This document shows, piece by piece, positions 24,870-33,212 of a DNA stretch of 64,000 bases (the first letter of the stretch is position 1; the number at the start of each line of letters is the position of its first letter). The notes below the pieces were generated by a model. The model made no database searches and was not told where the DNA came from. It saw only the letters and a list, made by a program, of their open reading frames with translations. The translations under genes were made by a program, and so were the position numbers. The stretch is from assembly GCF_012524205.1 (NCBI RefSeq), contig NZ_JABACI010000001.1, positions 682,001 through 746,000 of the forward strand, written 5' to 3'. The stretch comes from Microbacterium salsuginis. GTDB lineage: Bacteria > Actinomycetota > Actinomycetes > Actinomycetales > Microbacteriaceae.

Positions 24870-24957
24870 CGCCCCATTCTGCCTGTCCAGGCCCACAATC
24901 CGCTCCCGCCACCTCGGCCATCCGGTCCCCTCGACCTCGCTTCCTTCCCGTCCCACG

Positions 24958-25042
24958 TGCGAAAACACCAGTCCGTCACGGCGACACGCCGCGCCAGGGC
25001 CGCGCCAGCGGCGCGTCGCGGTCACCGACCCGTGTTTTCGCA
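24958..25042. repeat. Long imperfect inverted repeat upstream of the Ddn-like gene
   Basis: Arms of about 35 bases (24958-24992 and 25008-25042) around a 15-base loop. The outer 11 bases TGCGAAAACAC pair perfectly; inside are GTC, GCGAC and CGCCGC matches with about seven mismatches in all. It lies in the divergent gap between the PAP2 and Ddn-like genes, which otherwise holds only start-proximal promoter boxes. It shares CACGGCGACACGCCG with the hairpin at 11114-11209. Confidence 0.8.
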
Positions 25043-25082
25043 GCAGTGCGGCCGGTCGAGACCATCTGTGATGATGAGTGCC

Positions 25083-25583
25083 ATGACCTCCGTCGTCGAT
25101 GTCGTGCGCGCCGCCATCGCGCCTCTCACGCGCACCCGGCTGTTCCGCCGCGTGCTCGGACCCGCGCTGCTCCCGCCGCTCGAGCGATTCGTCACGTGGG
25201 TCTCGCGCGGACGCGTGCAGGTGAGCGCGCTGCTCGTGCCCTCGCTCGTGCTCCACACCGTCGGGGCGCGATCCGGCGAACCGCGCGACGCCCCGCTCAT
25301 GTACACGCCCGACGGTCAGGGACGCGCCATCGTGGCCGGCACGAACTTCGCCGGCGCCCGGCATCCCGCGTGGACCTCGAATCTCATCGCGAATCCGGAT
25401 GCCGCGATCACGGTGCGCGGACGCCGCATGCCGGTGCGGGCCAGCCTCGTGCCCGATGACGAGCGCGATGCGGTGTGGGCGCGAATCGAGACGCAGTGGC
25501 CGGGCTACCGCAACTACGAGCGGTCATCCGGGCGGCAGGTGCGCCTGTTCCGGCTGCAGCCTGTGCGGGAGTCGCAGGCCTGA
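25083..25583 (+). CDS. Ddn-like deazaflavin-dependent nitroreductase family protein
   Basis: A 166-residue protein of the DUF385/Ddn group of F420-binding split-barrel proteins. The family pattern is clear in VLHTVGARSGEPRDAPLMY near residue 58, then NFAGARHPAWTSNLIANPDA near 88 and GYRNYERSSGR near 143. Such proteins use F420H2 to reduce quinones or nitro compounds, or protect against oxidative stress. The N-terminal 35 residues are amphipathic. The ATG at 25083 has only a weak -10 candidate (GATGAT). Its stop is 1 nt from that of the convergent MFS gene. Confidence 0.85.
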   Translation: MTSVVDVVRAAIAPLTRTRLFRRVLGPALLPPLERFVTWVSRGRVQVSALLVPSLVLHTVGARSGEPRDAPLMYTPDGQGRAIVAGTNFAGARHPAWTSNLIANPDAAITVRGRRMPVRASLVPDDERDAVWARIETQWPGYRNYERSSGRQVRLFRLQPVRESQA

Positions 25584-25584
25584 G

Positions 25585-26937
25585 TCACGGCGTGAGCCGC
25601 GCGACGGAACGCGGCCGGACGATGAGCCACAGCGCCAGCACGCCGATCACTGCGCACCCCACCATCACCGTGGCCATCGTGGTCGCCGTGATGCCGGCAT
25701 CCCTCGCGATCCAGCCGACGAGCGGCGAGATGAGTCCCGCGACGCCGAAGTTCGTCGCGCCCACGACCGACTGGGCCGTGCCGGCAGCCTTGCCGTGCCG
25801 GTCGAGGGCGAGCACCTGCACGCACGGGAACGAGAACCCGCACGCCGTCATGAAGACGAACAGCGGCACGACCGTGCCCCACAGACCGAGGCCGAGCTGG
25901 TCGGCGAGGATGATGACGGATGCCGCGACCAGCAGCACCGCGGTCGACCAGGCGAGAACCCACTGGGGCCCGAACCGCGCCGCGAGGCGGGCCGCCGCCT
26001 GGACGCCGAGCACGACGCCCAGCGAGTTGACGGCGAACAGCACGCCGTACTGCTGCGGGTCGAAGGCGTAGGTCACCTGGAACAGGAACGGCGAGGCCGA
26101 CAGATACGAGAACAGTCCCGAGAAGGTCATTCCGCCGATGATGAGCACGCCGATGAACACGCGGTCACTGAAGACGCTGCGGTAGCGCTGCCAGATGGTG
26201 GTCGCGCCCCTCTCGTGCCGGCGAGCCTTGGGCAGGGTCTCGGGCAGGAAGACGATCGCCGAGACGAGCATCACCGCCCCGTAGATCGCGAGCACGACGA
26301 AGATTCCGCGCCATGACACCACGAGCAGCAGGGCCGAGCCGACGAGCGGCGCCAGGACGGGCGCGACGCCCGAGACCAGCGCGAGGCGCGAGAGCATCAC
26401 GACGAGCCGGCGTCCGCCGAACAGATCGCGCACGATCGCCGCGGCGACGACCCCGCCGGCCGCAGCGCCGGCGCCCATGAAGACGCGCGCGACCGAGAGC
26501 AGTTCGAGCGACGGCGCGAGGGCCGCCGCGACGCTCGCCACCACGTGGAGCGCCGTCACCACGAGAAGCGGCAGCCGCCGGCCGACCTTGTCGCTGAGCG
26601 GACCCACGATGAGCTGGCCGAGCGCGAAGCCGATCATCGTCCCGGTGAGCGTCAGCTGGATCGCGGCGGCCGTCGTCTGGAAGTCCTCCTCCAGCGCGGG
26701 GAACGCCGGCAGGTAGAGGTCGATCGTGAAGGGACCGAGGGCCGTGAGCGCTCCGAGCAGGATGATGTAGAGCACGCGGCGACGCGTCGAGATGGAGTCG
26801 CCGGGGTGGAGCACGATCGGCGCGGTGGCCGGGTTGCTCCCCAGGGTGCGGATGGCGCCGGTCGAGGTGGGCTGGCGGTCGACGATGGGTGCGCGGTCGT
26901 CGGGGCGCTGAACGGGAACGGAGGCGGTATCGAGCAA
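25585..26937 (-). CDS. Bcr/CflA family drug resistance MFS transporter
   Basis: About 450 residues with twelve transmembrane helices. FTIDLYLPAFPALEEDF after helix 1 and FALGQLIVGPLSDKVGRRLP are the Bcr/CflA motifs, with conserved Asp in DLYLPA. It is a proton-driven exporter, possibly of bicyclomycin-like drugs, sulfonamides or dipeptides. The start is uncertain: TTG 26937 is the first codon after the presumed transcription start and gives a 40-residue polar leader, while GTG 26814 would begin just before helix 1. A perfect palindrome at 26966-26981 lies between the -10 box and the gene. Confidence 0.82.
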   Translation of the reverse strand: MLDTASVPVQRPDDRAPIVDRQPTSTGAIRTLGSNPATAPIVLHPGDSISTRRRVLYIILLGALTALGPFTIDLYLPAFPALEEDFQTTAAAIQLTLTGTMIGFALGQLIVGPLSDKVGRRLPLLVVTALHVVASVAAALAPSLELLSVARVFMGAGAAAGGVVAAAIVRDLFGGRRLVVMLSRLALVSGVAPVLAPLVGSALLLVVSWRGIFVVLAIYGAVMLVSAIVFLPETLPKARRHERGATTIWQRYRSVFSDRVFIGVLIIGGMTFSGLFSYLSASPFLFQVTYAFDPQQYGVLFAVNSLGVVLGVQAAARLAARFGPQWVLAWSTAVLLVAASVIILADQLGLGLWGTVVPLFVFMTACGFSFPCVQVLALDRHGKAAGTAQSVVGATNFGVAGLISPLVGWIARDAGITATTMATVMVGCAVIGVLALWLIVRPRSVARLTP

Positions 26938-26965
26938 CGTGTGTCGTTTCGAGAGAGGCGGCGGG

Positions 26966-26992
26966 TTCGAATCGATTCGAAGTTCGATGCTA
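26966..26992 (-). promoter_or_regulatory. MFS promoter with 16-bp perfect palindrome
   Basis: TTCGAATCGATTCGAA at 26966-26981 is perfectly self-complementary. On the minus strand TAGCAT at 26987-26992 is a reasonable -10 box, placing the palindrome across the transcription start, the position of a repressor operator. No regulator gene is adjacent. The half-site TTCGAATC also forms the outer arm of the hairpin at 59101-59159. Confidence 0.5.
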
Positions 26993-27120
26993 TCGCACTG
27001 TCGGTCGCCTCCCAGTCGGCATCGCATGCGCTCGCATAGGATGAGGGCAGTCCGTCTCCTGCCCGCGGACTGCCATGCCGGGCGCCCGAGCCCTTCGCCG
27101 ATAGTGGAGATCACGCACAC

Positions 27121-27822
27121 ATGACCCCCGCCGACAAGCGCAACAGCGGCAACCCCGCGACCCAGGCTCAGATCAACCTGACGGTCAAGCAGCAGCGCGA
27201 GCAGAAGCGCCAGGAGAAGCTGGCCGAGTACCAGAGGCAGCTCGCCAAGCGCCGCCGCAGCAAGCTGGTGTGGTGGATCGTCGGCTCGACGGCCGCCATC
27301 GTGATCATCGGCCTCATCGTGGCATCCATCGTCTTCGCACCGCCGCCGCCCAAGGAGTACGAGGCAGGCAGCGACGGCGTCGAGATCGAGGGTGTCGAGA
27401 CGTTCGAGAACACGACCGAGCACGTGGACGGCGAGGTCGACTACGAGCAGTCGCCGCCCGCCGGCGGCCCGCACAACGCGATGTGGCTCAACTGCGGCAT
27501 CTACGACCAGCCCGTTCCCAACGAGAACGCCGTGCACTCCATGGAGCATGGCGCGATCTGGGTCACGTACGACGCCGACGCCCTGTCGGACGACGAGCTC
27601 TCGACGCTCAGGGCGGAACTGCCCTCGAGCTATGTCGTCCTCTCACCGTACGAGGGGCTCGACTCGCCCATCGTGCTGTCCGCCTGGAACCATCAGCTGA
27701 AGCTCGACTCCGCGGACGACGAGCGTGTCGGCCAGTTCTTCGAGGAGTACTGGCGCAGCCAGAACGTGCCCGAGCCGAACGCGTCCTGCAGCGGCGCGCT
27801 CGACGCCCCCGGCAAGCAGTAG
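27121..27822 (+). CDS. DUF3105 membrane-anchored protein
   Basis: A 233-residue protein: a charged cytoplasmic segment of about 50 residues with coiled-coil character (QREQKRQEKLAEYQRQLAKR), one transmembrane helix at 57-80, then an extracellular DUF3105 domain. Typical DUF3105 pieces are SPPAGGPHNAMWLNCGIYD near 118, VHSMEHGAIWVTYD near 143, and LSAWNHQLKLD near 190, conserving Cys, His and Glu that could bind a metal. Function is unproved. It is followed 4 nt later by a DUF305 gene, a common actinobacterial pair. Confidence 0.86.
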   Translation: MTPADKRNSGNPATQAQINLTVKQQREQKRQEKLAEYQRQLAKRRRSKLVWWIVGSTAAIVIIGLIVASIVFAPPPPKEYEAGSDGVEIEGVETFENTTEHVDGEVDYEQSPPAGGPHNAMWLNCGIYDQPVPNENAVHSMEHGAIWVTYDADALSDDELSTLRAELPSSYVVLSPYEGLDSPIVLSAWNHQLKLDSADDERVGQFFEEYWRSQNVPEPNASCSGALDAPGKQ

Positions 27823-27826
27823 CGGC

Positions 27827-28504
27827 GTGAGCGACGACGCGACGCCGGCGCAGCGTCCGCTGCGCTGGTGGGCGATCGCGCTCGTGCTCCTCGCGATCGG
27901 CGCGATCGCGTTCGCCGTCGGCCGGTTCTCGACCTTCGGCGCGCAGGGGGCGGCCGCCCCCGGCACCAGTTCGCCCGAGGCGGGGTTCGCGCGCGACATG
28001 CAGGTGCACCACTCGCAGGCCATCGAGATGGCGATGGAGATCTACCGGAAGACCGACGACGAGGAAGTGCGCGTCCTGGCGTACGACATCGCCACCGGCC
28101 AGTCCGGCCAGCGCGGCGAGATGTACGACTGGCTCGTGCAGTGGGGGCTCTCGCAAGCGGGCTCCGAACCGATGATGGCCTGGATGTCGGACTCCGACGC
28201 GGGCCACGCACATGGCGTGCCCGCCGGCGAGCCGATGACCGACGAAGAGGCGCGCGAAGCCATGGGCATGGCGTCGGACGACGAGCTCGACGCGCTCGAG
28301 GACGCGACAGGTCAGGAGGCGGACTGCTTGTTCCTCTCGCTGATGATCCGGCATCACGAGGGAGCGATCCCGATGGCCGAGGCGCTCATCGAGCTGGGCA
28401 CCGACGCCCGCGCGCTCACCGTCGCCGAGAGCATCGCCGCCGGTCAGACCGCCGAGATCGACGCGATGCAGTCGATCCAGGCGCGGCTGGGCTGCGCGGG
28501 CTGA
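27827..28504 (+). CDS. DUF305 membrane-anchored protein
   Basis: A 225-residue protein with an N-terminal transmembrane helix (residues 10-30) and an extracellular double DUF305 unit. The His pairs are intact: FARDMQVHHSQAIEMAMEI in the first unit and LMIRHHEGAIPMAEALI in the second. A Met- and His-rich linker lies between (MMAWMSDSDAGHAHG), suggesting Cu(I) or Cu(II) binding as proposed for CopM-like proteins. The GTG at 27827 is 4 nt after the DUF3105 stop, so both are co-expressed. The stop is 3 nt from that of the convergent sugar permease gene. Confidence 0.88.
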   Translation: MSDDATPAQRPLRWWAIALVLLAIGAIAFAVGRFSTFGAQGAAAPGTSSPEAGFARDMQVHHSQAIEMAMEIYRKTDDEEVRVLAYDIATGQSGQRGEMYDWLVQWGLSQAGSEPMMAWMSDSDAGHAHGVPAGEPMTDEEAREAMGMASDDELDALEDATGQEADCLFLSLMIRHHEGAIPMAEALIELGTDARALTVAESIAAGQTAEIDAMQSIQARLGCAG

Positions 28505-28507
28505 ACG

Positions 28508-29488
28508 TCACCCCTTCGTACTGCCGGCCAGCAGGCCCCGTACGAAGTAGCGCTGCAACGAGAAGAACACGATCAGCGGCACGACCAGCGAGACGAACGC
28601 ACCCGCCGTCAGGCGCTGCCAATCCTGTCCTCGCGATCCGACCATCTCGGCCAGCCGCTGCGTGAGCGGCGCCACGTCCTGCGTGCCGCCGGAGAAGATC
28701 AGCGCGACCAGCAGGTCGTTCCACACCCACAGGAACTGGAAGATCGCCACCGACGCGATCGCCGGCGTCGCCAGCGGGAGGATGATGCGCAGGAAGATCT
28801 GGGTGTGGCTGGCCCCGTCCACGCGCGCGGCCTCGATGACCTCGCCGGGGATCTCGGAGATGAAGTTGTGCAGCAGGAAGATCGTCAGCGGCAGCGCGAA
28901 GATCGTGTGCGCGATCCACAGCGGAAGGTAGTTCTGCACCGGGATGATGGGAATGATGTCGTGCAACCACTCCTGGCCCGGCCGCAGCCAGGTCGAGAAG
29001 GTCTGCAGCAACGGCACCAGCGCCATCTGGATGGGCACGATCTGCAGCGCGAAGATGAAGACGAACAGCCACCCCGAACCGCGGAACCGGATCCAGGCGA
29101 ACGCGTAAGCGGCCATCGATGCGAAGACCAGCGGGAAGATCGTCGCCGGGATCGCGATCGCGAGCGAGTTGACGAAGTAGGCGCCCAGCTGCGGCGACGA
29201 CTGCGACGGCGAGAGCAGCACGTCGCGGTAGTTGTCGAGCGTGAAGCCGGGGTTCTGGAAGATCGTCCACCAGCCGGTCGTCTGGATGAGCTCGGCCGGC
29301 CGGAACGACGAGATGAGGAGCCCGAACGTCGGGATCGTCCACAGCACCGCGATGATGAGCGCGGCGACGGTGGCCGTGCGGGACGTCAGGCGCTTCTTGG
29401 CCCGCCCGCCCTTCGTTCCGGCGATGGCCTCCTGGTAGGCATCCTGATCCTTGTCGACGGGCAGGTCGACGGGGGCCACGCTGCTCAT
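28508..29488 (-). CDS. aglG: Carbohydrate ABC transporter permease, MalG/AglG type
   Basis: A 326-residue inner-membrane permease with about six helices after a charged 40-residue N-terminus. The EAA loop EVIEAARVDGASHTQIFLRI and the C-terminal YFVRGLLAGSTKG mark the MalG type. It forms the channel with the permease encoded just upstream and needs an MsmX/UgpC-like ATPase, which is not encoded nearby, as usual for these actinobacterial systems. The start overlaps the upstream permease stop. The agl label follows the binding protein and is tentative. Confidence 0.88.
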   Translation of the reverse strand: MSSVAPVDLPVDKDQDAYQEAIAGTKGGRAKKRLTSRTATVAALIIAVLWTIPTFGLLISSFRPAELIQTTGWWTIFQNPGFTLDNYRDVLLSPSQSSPQLGAYFVNSLAIAIPATIFPLVFASMAAYAFAWIRFRGSGWLFVFIFALQIVPIQMALVPLLQTFSTWLRPGQEWLHDIIPIIPVQNYLPLWIAHTIFALPLTIFLLHNFISEIPGEVIEAARVDGASHTQIFLRIILPLATPAIASVAIFQFLWVWNDLLVALIFSGGTQDVAPLTQRLAEMVGSRGQDWQRLTAGAFVSLVVPLIVFFSLQRYFVRGLLAGSTKG

Positions 29489-30453
29489 CGGATCTCCCTC
29501 TGCTTGCGGAGCACGTTGACGTTGTAGATGACGATCGGCAGCACGAGGATGAACAGGATCACCGCGAGCGCCGATCCTCGGCCGATCTCACTCGCGCGGA
29601 AGGCCTGCACGTACATCTCGTTGGCCACGACGCTGGTGTTGAAGTTTCCGCCGGTCATGGTGCGGACGATGTCGAAGACCTTCAGCGTCGCGATCGAGAT
29701 GGTAGTCAGCACCACGACCAGCGATCCGCGGATGCCGGGGACCGTGACGTTTCGGAACCGCTGCCAGGGATTCGTGCCGTCGAGCATGGCCGCTTCGATC
29801 TGCTCGGTCGGGATGCCCTTGATGGCGGCGCTGAGCACCACCATCGCGAATCCGGTCTGGATCCAGATCATCACGACGATGAGCAGCACGGTGTTGATCG
29901 GGTCGGACTGCATCCACTGGACCGGGTCTCCGCCGAACGCCACCACGAGGGCGTTGAGAAGGCCGATCTGCTCGCGCTCGCCCGAGCGGTATTCGTACAC
30001 GAAGCGCCAGATGATGCCGGCGCCCACGAACGAGATCGCCATCGGCATGAAGACGAGCGCCTTGTAATAGCGCTCACCGCGGGACTTGTCGATCCAGACC
30101 GCGTATGCGAGGCCGAGTGCGGTGGAGAACGTCGGGACCAGCAGCACCCACACCACCGTGTTGATCAGCGTGCGGATCGCGGCCGGCTGGGTGAACATCC
30201 ACACGAAGTTCGTCCAGCTGAAATTGCCCGATGAGTCGAGGAACGCCAGCCCCGTCGTGCGGATCGCCGGCCACACCAGCCCGATCGCGAGCAGGACGAG
30301 AGCGGGGAGCAGGAACCACAGCAGCTGCCAGTAGTCCCGGCCCTTCTTGGGTGAGCGACCCATCAGCAGGATGAGCACCCCCACGATCGCGGCGAACACC
30401 GCGAGGCCCATCACCACCTGGAGGATCTTGCCCAGCAGATCGCCGGTAGTCAT
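29485..30453 (-). CDS. aglF: Carbohydrate ABC transporter permease, MalF/AglF type
   Basis: A 322-residue permease. Two N-terminal helices separated by a short loop (VLILLMGRSPKKGRDYW) are followed by the standard transport core, with EAA loop EQIEAAMLDGTNPWQRFRNV near residue 215. ATG 30453 is chosen because GAGAGG lies 6 nt upstream; an upstream ATG at 30489 has no ribosome site. It is separated from the binding-protein gene by a strong hairpin and overlaps the next permease gene, so the operon is aglE-aglF-aglG. Confidence 0.88.
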   Translation of the reverse strand: MTTGDLLGKILQVVMGLAVFAAIVGVLILLMGRSPKKGRDYWQLLWFLLPALVLLAIGLVWPAIRTTGLAFLDSSGNFSWTNFVWMFTQPAAIRTLINTVVWVLLVPTFSTALGLAYAVWIDKSRGERYYKALVFMPMAISFVGAGIIWRFVYEYRSGEREQIGLLNALVVAFGGDPVQWMQSDPINTVLLIVVMIWIQTGFAMVVLSAAIKGIPTEQIEAAMLDGTNPWQRFRNVTVPGIRGSLVVVLTTISIATLKVFDIVRTMTGGNFNTSVVANEMYVQAFRASEIGRGSALAVILFILVLPIVIYNVNVLRKQREIR

Positions 30454-30518
30454 CGATCGCCTCTCTTGCTTCGTCTTCGAAGGGAGCACGCGACGGCCGC
30501 CGGCCGCGCGAGGGGTGG

Positions 30519-30557
30519 GAGATGTCCGAGGCGGGAGCGTCCCGCCTCGGACATCTC
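30519..30557 (-). terminator. Intercistronic hairpin between binding protein and permeases
   Basis: A perfect 18-bp stem, 30519-30536 against 30540-30557, with a 3-base loop; the arm starts GAGATGTCCGAGGCGGGA. It lies just after the binding-protein stop and before aglF. Such a stem is expected to stop a fraction of transcripts or protect the upstream message, giving more binding protein than permease. Confidence 0.75.
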
Positions 30558-30566
30558 ACCGGCGAG

Positions 30567-31922
30567 CTAGCTGGCGGGCCAGCTCGCCTCGATCTCGTTG
30601 ACCACCGACTGGGTGTCTGCGCCACCCACCCATTCGACGATGCCCTGCCAGAACGACGCGGCGCCGACGGCACCGGGCATCAGGTCGGATCCGTCGAACC
30701 GGAACGTCGTCTCGGGATCCTGCAGGATCTCGATCGACTGCACGAGCAGTTCACTCGACGCGTTCTCGGGGTCGACGCCCGTGTTGGCGCTGATCACGCC
30801 GCCGAGGCTGACGCGGTTGTTCGCCCACGTGTCGCTCGACAGGTAGGCGCGCACCGCCTCCACCTCTTCGGCGTCGCGGAACGCGACCGGGAACTCGCCA
30901 CCGCCGGTGACGGACAGCGGGTCCTCGGCGTTCGCCGGAGGCAGGAGGAAGCCGAAGATGTCGCCGTCCGACGCCACCTGGACCTCGTCGCCGCCCTCCG
31001 GGTTCCAGAACGTCTCGTAGAACGACGCCTGGTGGTGCAGCGAGCACTCGCCGTCGAGGATCGGCAAGCCAGCCGTCTGGAAGGCCTCGCTGATCTGCGT
31101 CGACACGTCGCCGATGCCGCCGTTCACCATGTCGTCGTTCTTGAGGTACTCCCCGACGGCGTCGAACGCCTCGACGACCTGCGGGTCGTTGAACGGGATC
31201 CCGTGGGTCACCCACTGGTCGTACACGTCGGCGCCGTGCAGGCGCAGCATGTAGTCCTCGATCCAGTCGGTGCCGGGCCAGCCGGTGGCCTCACCGGACT
31301 CCAGGCCCACGCACCACGGCTTGTGGTCGCCGGCGTCAGCGATCTCCTGCGACAGCGCCGACAGGTCGTCCAGCGTCGCGGGGATCTCCCAGCCGTTCTC
31401 CTCGAACTCCGTCGGCGAGTACCAGATGTACCCCTTGATGCTCGCCATCAGCGGCGCCGCGTAGAACGTGCCGTCGTACGTGCCGTAGGTCTTCCAGTCC
31501 TCGGACCAGAACTCGTCCACGTTGGCCTCGACCGCTTCGGACGCCGGGATCAGCCAGCCACCCTGGGCGAGACGCGCCAGCAGACCGGGCTGCGGCACGA
31601 TGCCGATGTCGGGCGCGTTGCCGCCCTCGGCGAGCACCGCGATCTGAGCTTCGAACTCGCTCGAGCCCTGGTAGTCGATCTCGATGCCCGTGCACTCGGC
31701 GAAGTCGCTCCACGACTCCACCAGGCGGTCAGCCTCGAGGTCGAGGATCGTGCCGCCGATCGTGACCGCGGCATCCTCGAAGGTGCCGTACTCCTCGTAA
31801 TCGGAGCAGTCGGCCTCGCCGCCGCCCTCTTCCATGTCGCCCGTGCAGCCGGCGAGTGCGAGCGTCGCGATGCCCACGCCCGCCACCGCCGCAAGCACGC
31901 GACCGCGTCTGTGAATCCTCAT
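30567..31922 (-). CDS. aglE: Alpha-glucoside-type ABC transporter substrate-binding lipoprotein
   Basis: A 451-residue lipoprotein with signal and lipobox LALAGC (Cys near residue 26). The mature part resembles AglE-type binding proteins: GIEIDYQGSSEFEAQIAVL, then APDIGIVPQPGLLARLAQGG, then FYAAPLMASIKGYIWYSPTE, with aromatic residues that stack on sugar rings. It delivers a di- or oligosaccharide to AglF/AglG. No glycosidase or kinase is adjacent, so the sugar is inferred only from family resemblance. The divergent LacI gene and two operator-like sites lie upstream. Confidence 0.85.
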   Translation of the reverse strand: MRIHRRGRVLAAVAGVGIATLALAGCTGDMEEGGGEADCSDYEEYGTFEDAAVTIGGTILDLEADRLVESWSDFAECTGIEIDYQGSSEFEAQIAVLAEGGNAPDIGIVPQPGLLARLAQGGWLIPASEAVEANVDEFWSEDWKTYGTYDGTFYAAPLMASIKGYIWYSPTEFEENGWEIPATLDDLSALSQEIADAGDHKPWCVGLESGEATGWPGTDWIEDYMLRLHGADVYDQWVTHGIPFNDPQVVEAFDAVGEYLKNDDMVNGGIGDVSTQISEAFQTAGLPILDGECSLHHQASFYETFWNPEGGDEVQVASDGDIFGFLLPPANAEDPLSVTGGGEFPVAFRDAEEVEAVRAYLSSDTWANNRVSLGGVISANTGVDPENASSELLVQSIEILQDPETTFRFDGSDLMPGAVGAASFWQGIVEWVGGADTQSVVNEIEASWPAS

Positions 31923-31978
31923 GCGTCCTCCTCGTCGAGATCGCGGAGCGTCCTTGCCGGCCTCCGCGCGTTCCTTCG

Positions 31979-31990
31979 GGAACCGATTCC
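31979..31990 (-). promoter_or_regulatory. LacI-type operator proximal to aglE
   Basis: GGAACCGATTCC, a near-perfect palindrome (one mismatched pair) about 57 bases upstream of the aglE start. It matches the site at 32100-32113 in eleven of twelve central bases. With its partner it probably forms a repression loop by the LacI-family regulator encoded at 32160. Confidence 0.68.
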
Positions 31991-32099
31991 ATGCTCACGC
32001 TAGGGGATGTGCGGGAACGGCACAATCTCTCAGGATCACAACTCGGTAAACAGCGGGATCAGGGTGGCGCGCTACCAGGGCACGCGGCACAATGGTCGC

Positions 32100-32113
32100 T
32101 GGAACCGGTTCCA
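32100..32113 (+). promoter_or_regulatory. LacI-type operator proximal to the regulator gene
   Basis: TGGAACCGGTTCCA, a perfect 14-bp palindrome with the central CG typical of LacI-family operators, 47 bases before the regulator start. Together with the copy at 31979-31990, about 121 bases away, it spans the divergent promoter region 31923-32159. That region holds nothing else clear. Confidence 0.75.
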
Positions 32114-32159
32114 TTCACCCGCGTGACGGCGGCGTCCGCGGGACCGCGAGGAGGACCCG

Positions 32160-33203
32160 ATGGCGGGGATCGCCGACGTGGCGCGTCTGGCAGGCGTGTC
32201 GAAGTCGACGGCGTCCCGCGCACTGACCGGAGCGGGGTACGTCTCGCAGGCGACCCGGTCCCGGGTGCAGGATGCCGCGGCCGCCCTCGGCTACGTCCCC
32301 ACCACCAGCGCGGTGAGCCTCGTGACCGGTCGTACCCAGACCGTCGGCGTCGTCATGCCTTCGCTCGACCGCTGGTTCTTCGCTCAGGTACTCGAGGGCA
32401 TCCAGGATGCGCTGCTGGAGCGCCAGTACGACCTCGCCCTCTACGGCGCTCCGCCGGAATCGGTCGCGCGACGCCAGATGTTCGAGCACTTCCTCGCGCG
32501 CAAGAGGTTCGACGGCCTCATCGCGGTGGGCATCGAACCGAACGCCCGGGAGCTGGAACGACTGGTGGCCTTCGGCAAGCCCGTCGTGAGCGTCGGCGGC
32601 TACGACGCCGGCACCAATGCCATCTCGATCGACGACGAAGCGGCAGGACGTATCGCCACCGACCACCTGATCGGGCTCGGGCACCGGTCCATCACGTTCC
32701 TCGGCGGCGACCCGGAGGGGCGGCGGACGAGCTTCGGCGACGCACGCCGCCGCGAGGGGTACCTGGCGGCGATGCGGGATGCCGGGCTCGAGGCATCCGC
32801 CCGCCATGTGAGTTCCGAGGTCACCCTGCCCGGCGGGTACGGTGCGGCCGTCGAACTGCTCGGCGACCGCCGGACGCGTCCCACCGGCATCGTCGGCGTG
32901 TGCGACGAGGTCGCCGTCGGAGCGATCATCGCCGCGCGCCGGCTCGGAATCCGCGTGCCCGACCGGCTGAGCGTCGTGGGCATCGATGATCACGCCTACG
33001 CCGACATGTTCTCGCTGACGACGCTGCAGCAGCGACCGCACCAGCAAGGGCGCGCCGCCGTGCAGCTGCTCATGTGGCAGCTGGATGATCCCGCCGCGCC
33101 GACGCACCGCATCTACGAGGCATCGCCCCTGGTGGTGCGCAACTCCACCGCCTCGGTCGACGACGACGCCTCCGCGATCGTCGGCGTGGGCCCGCGCCGC
33201 TGA
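32160..33203 (+). CDS. LacI family regulator of the AglEFG-like importer
   Basis: A 347-residue repressor. The N-terminal HTH and hinge helix are seen in IADVARLAGVSKSTASRALT; the sugar-binding core runs from about residue 60, with VGVVMPSLDRWFFAQVLEG, then HRSITFLGGDPEGRRTSF, and RLSVVGIDDHAYADMFSLTT before the C-terminal end. ATG 32160 is the natural start with GAGGAGG upstream. Divergent from aglE and with matching palindromes between them, it very likely represses both and is released by the transported sugar. Confidence 0.9.
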   Translation: MAGIADVARLAGVSKSTASRALTGAGYVSQATRSRVQDAAAALGYVPTTSAVSLVTGRTQTVGVVMPSLDRWFFAQVLEGIQDALLERQYDLALYGAPPESVARRQMFEHFLARKRFDGLIAVGIEPNARELERLVAFGKPVVSVGGYDAGTNAISIDDEAAGRIATDHLIGLGHRSITFLGGDPEGRRTSFGDARRREGYLAAMRDAGLEASARHVSSEVTLPGGYGAAVELLGDRRTRPTGIVGVCDEVAVGAIIAARRLGIRVPDRLSVVGIDDHAYADMFSLTTLQQRPHQQGRAAVQLLMWQLDDPAAPTHRIYEASPLVVRNSTASVDDDASAIVGVGPRR

Positions 33204-33212
33204 CCGGCACGC

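Noticed and set aside
26938..27549. Upstream extension of the Bcr/CflA frame
   Set aside because: It crosses the probable promoter and the divergent DUF3105 gene; the encoded sequence has no transporter features.
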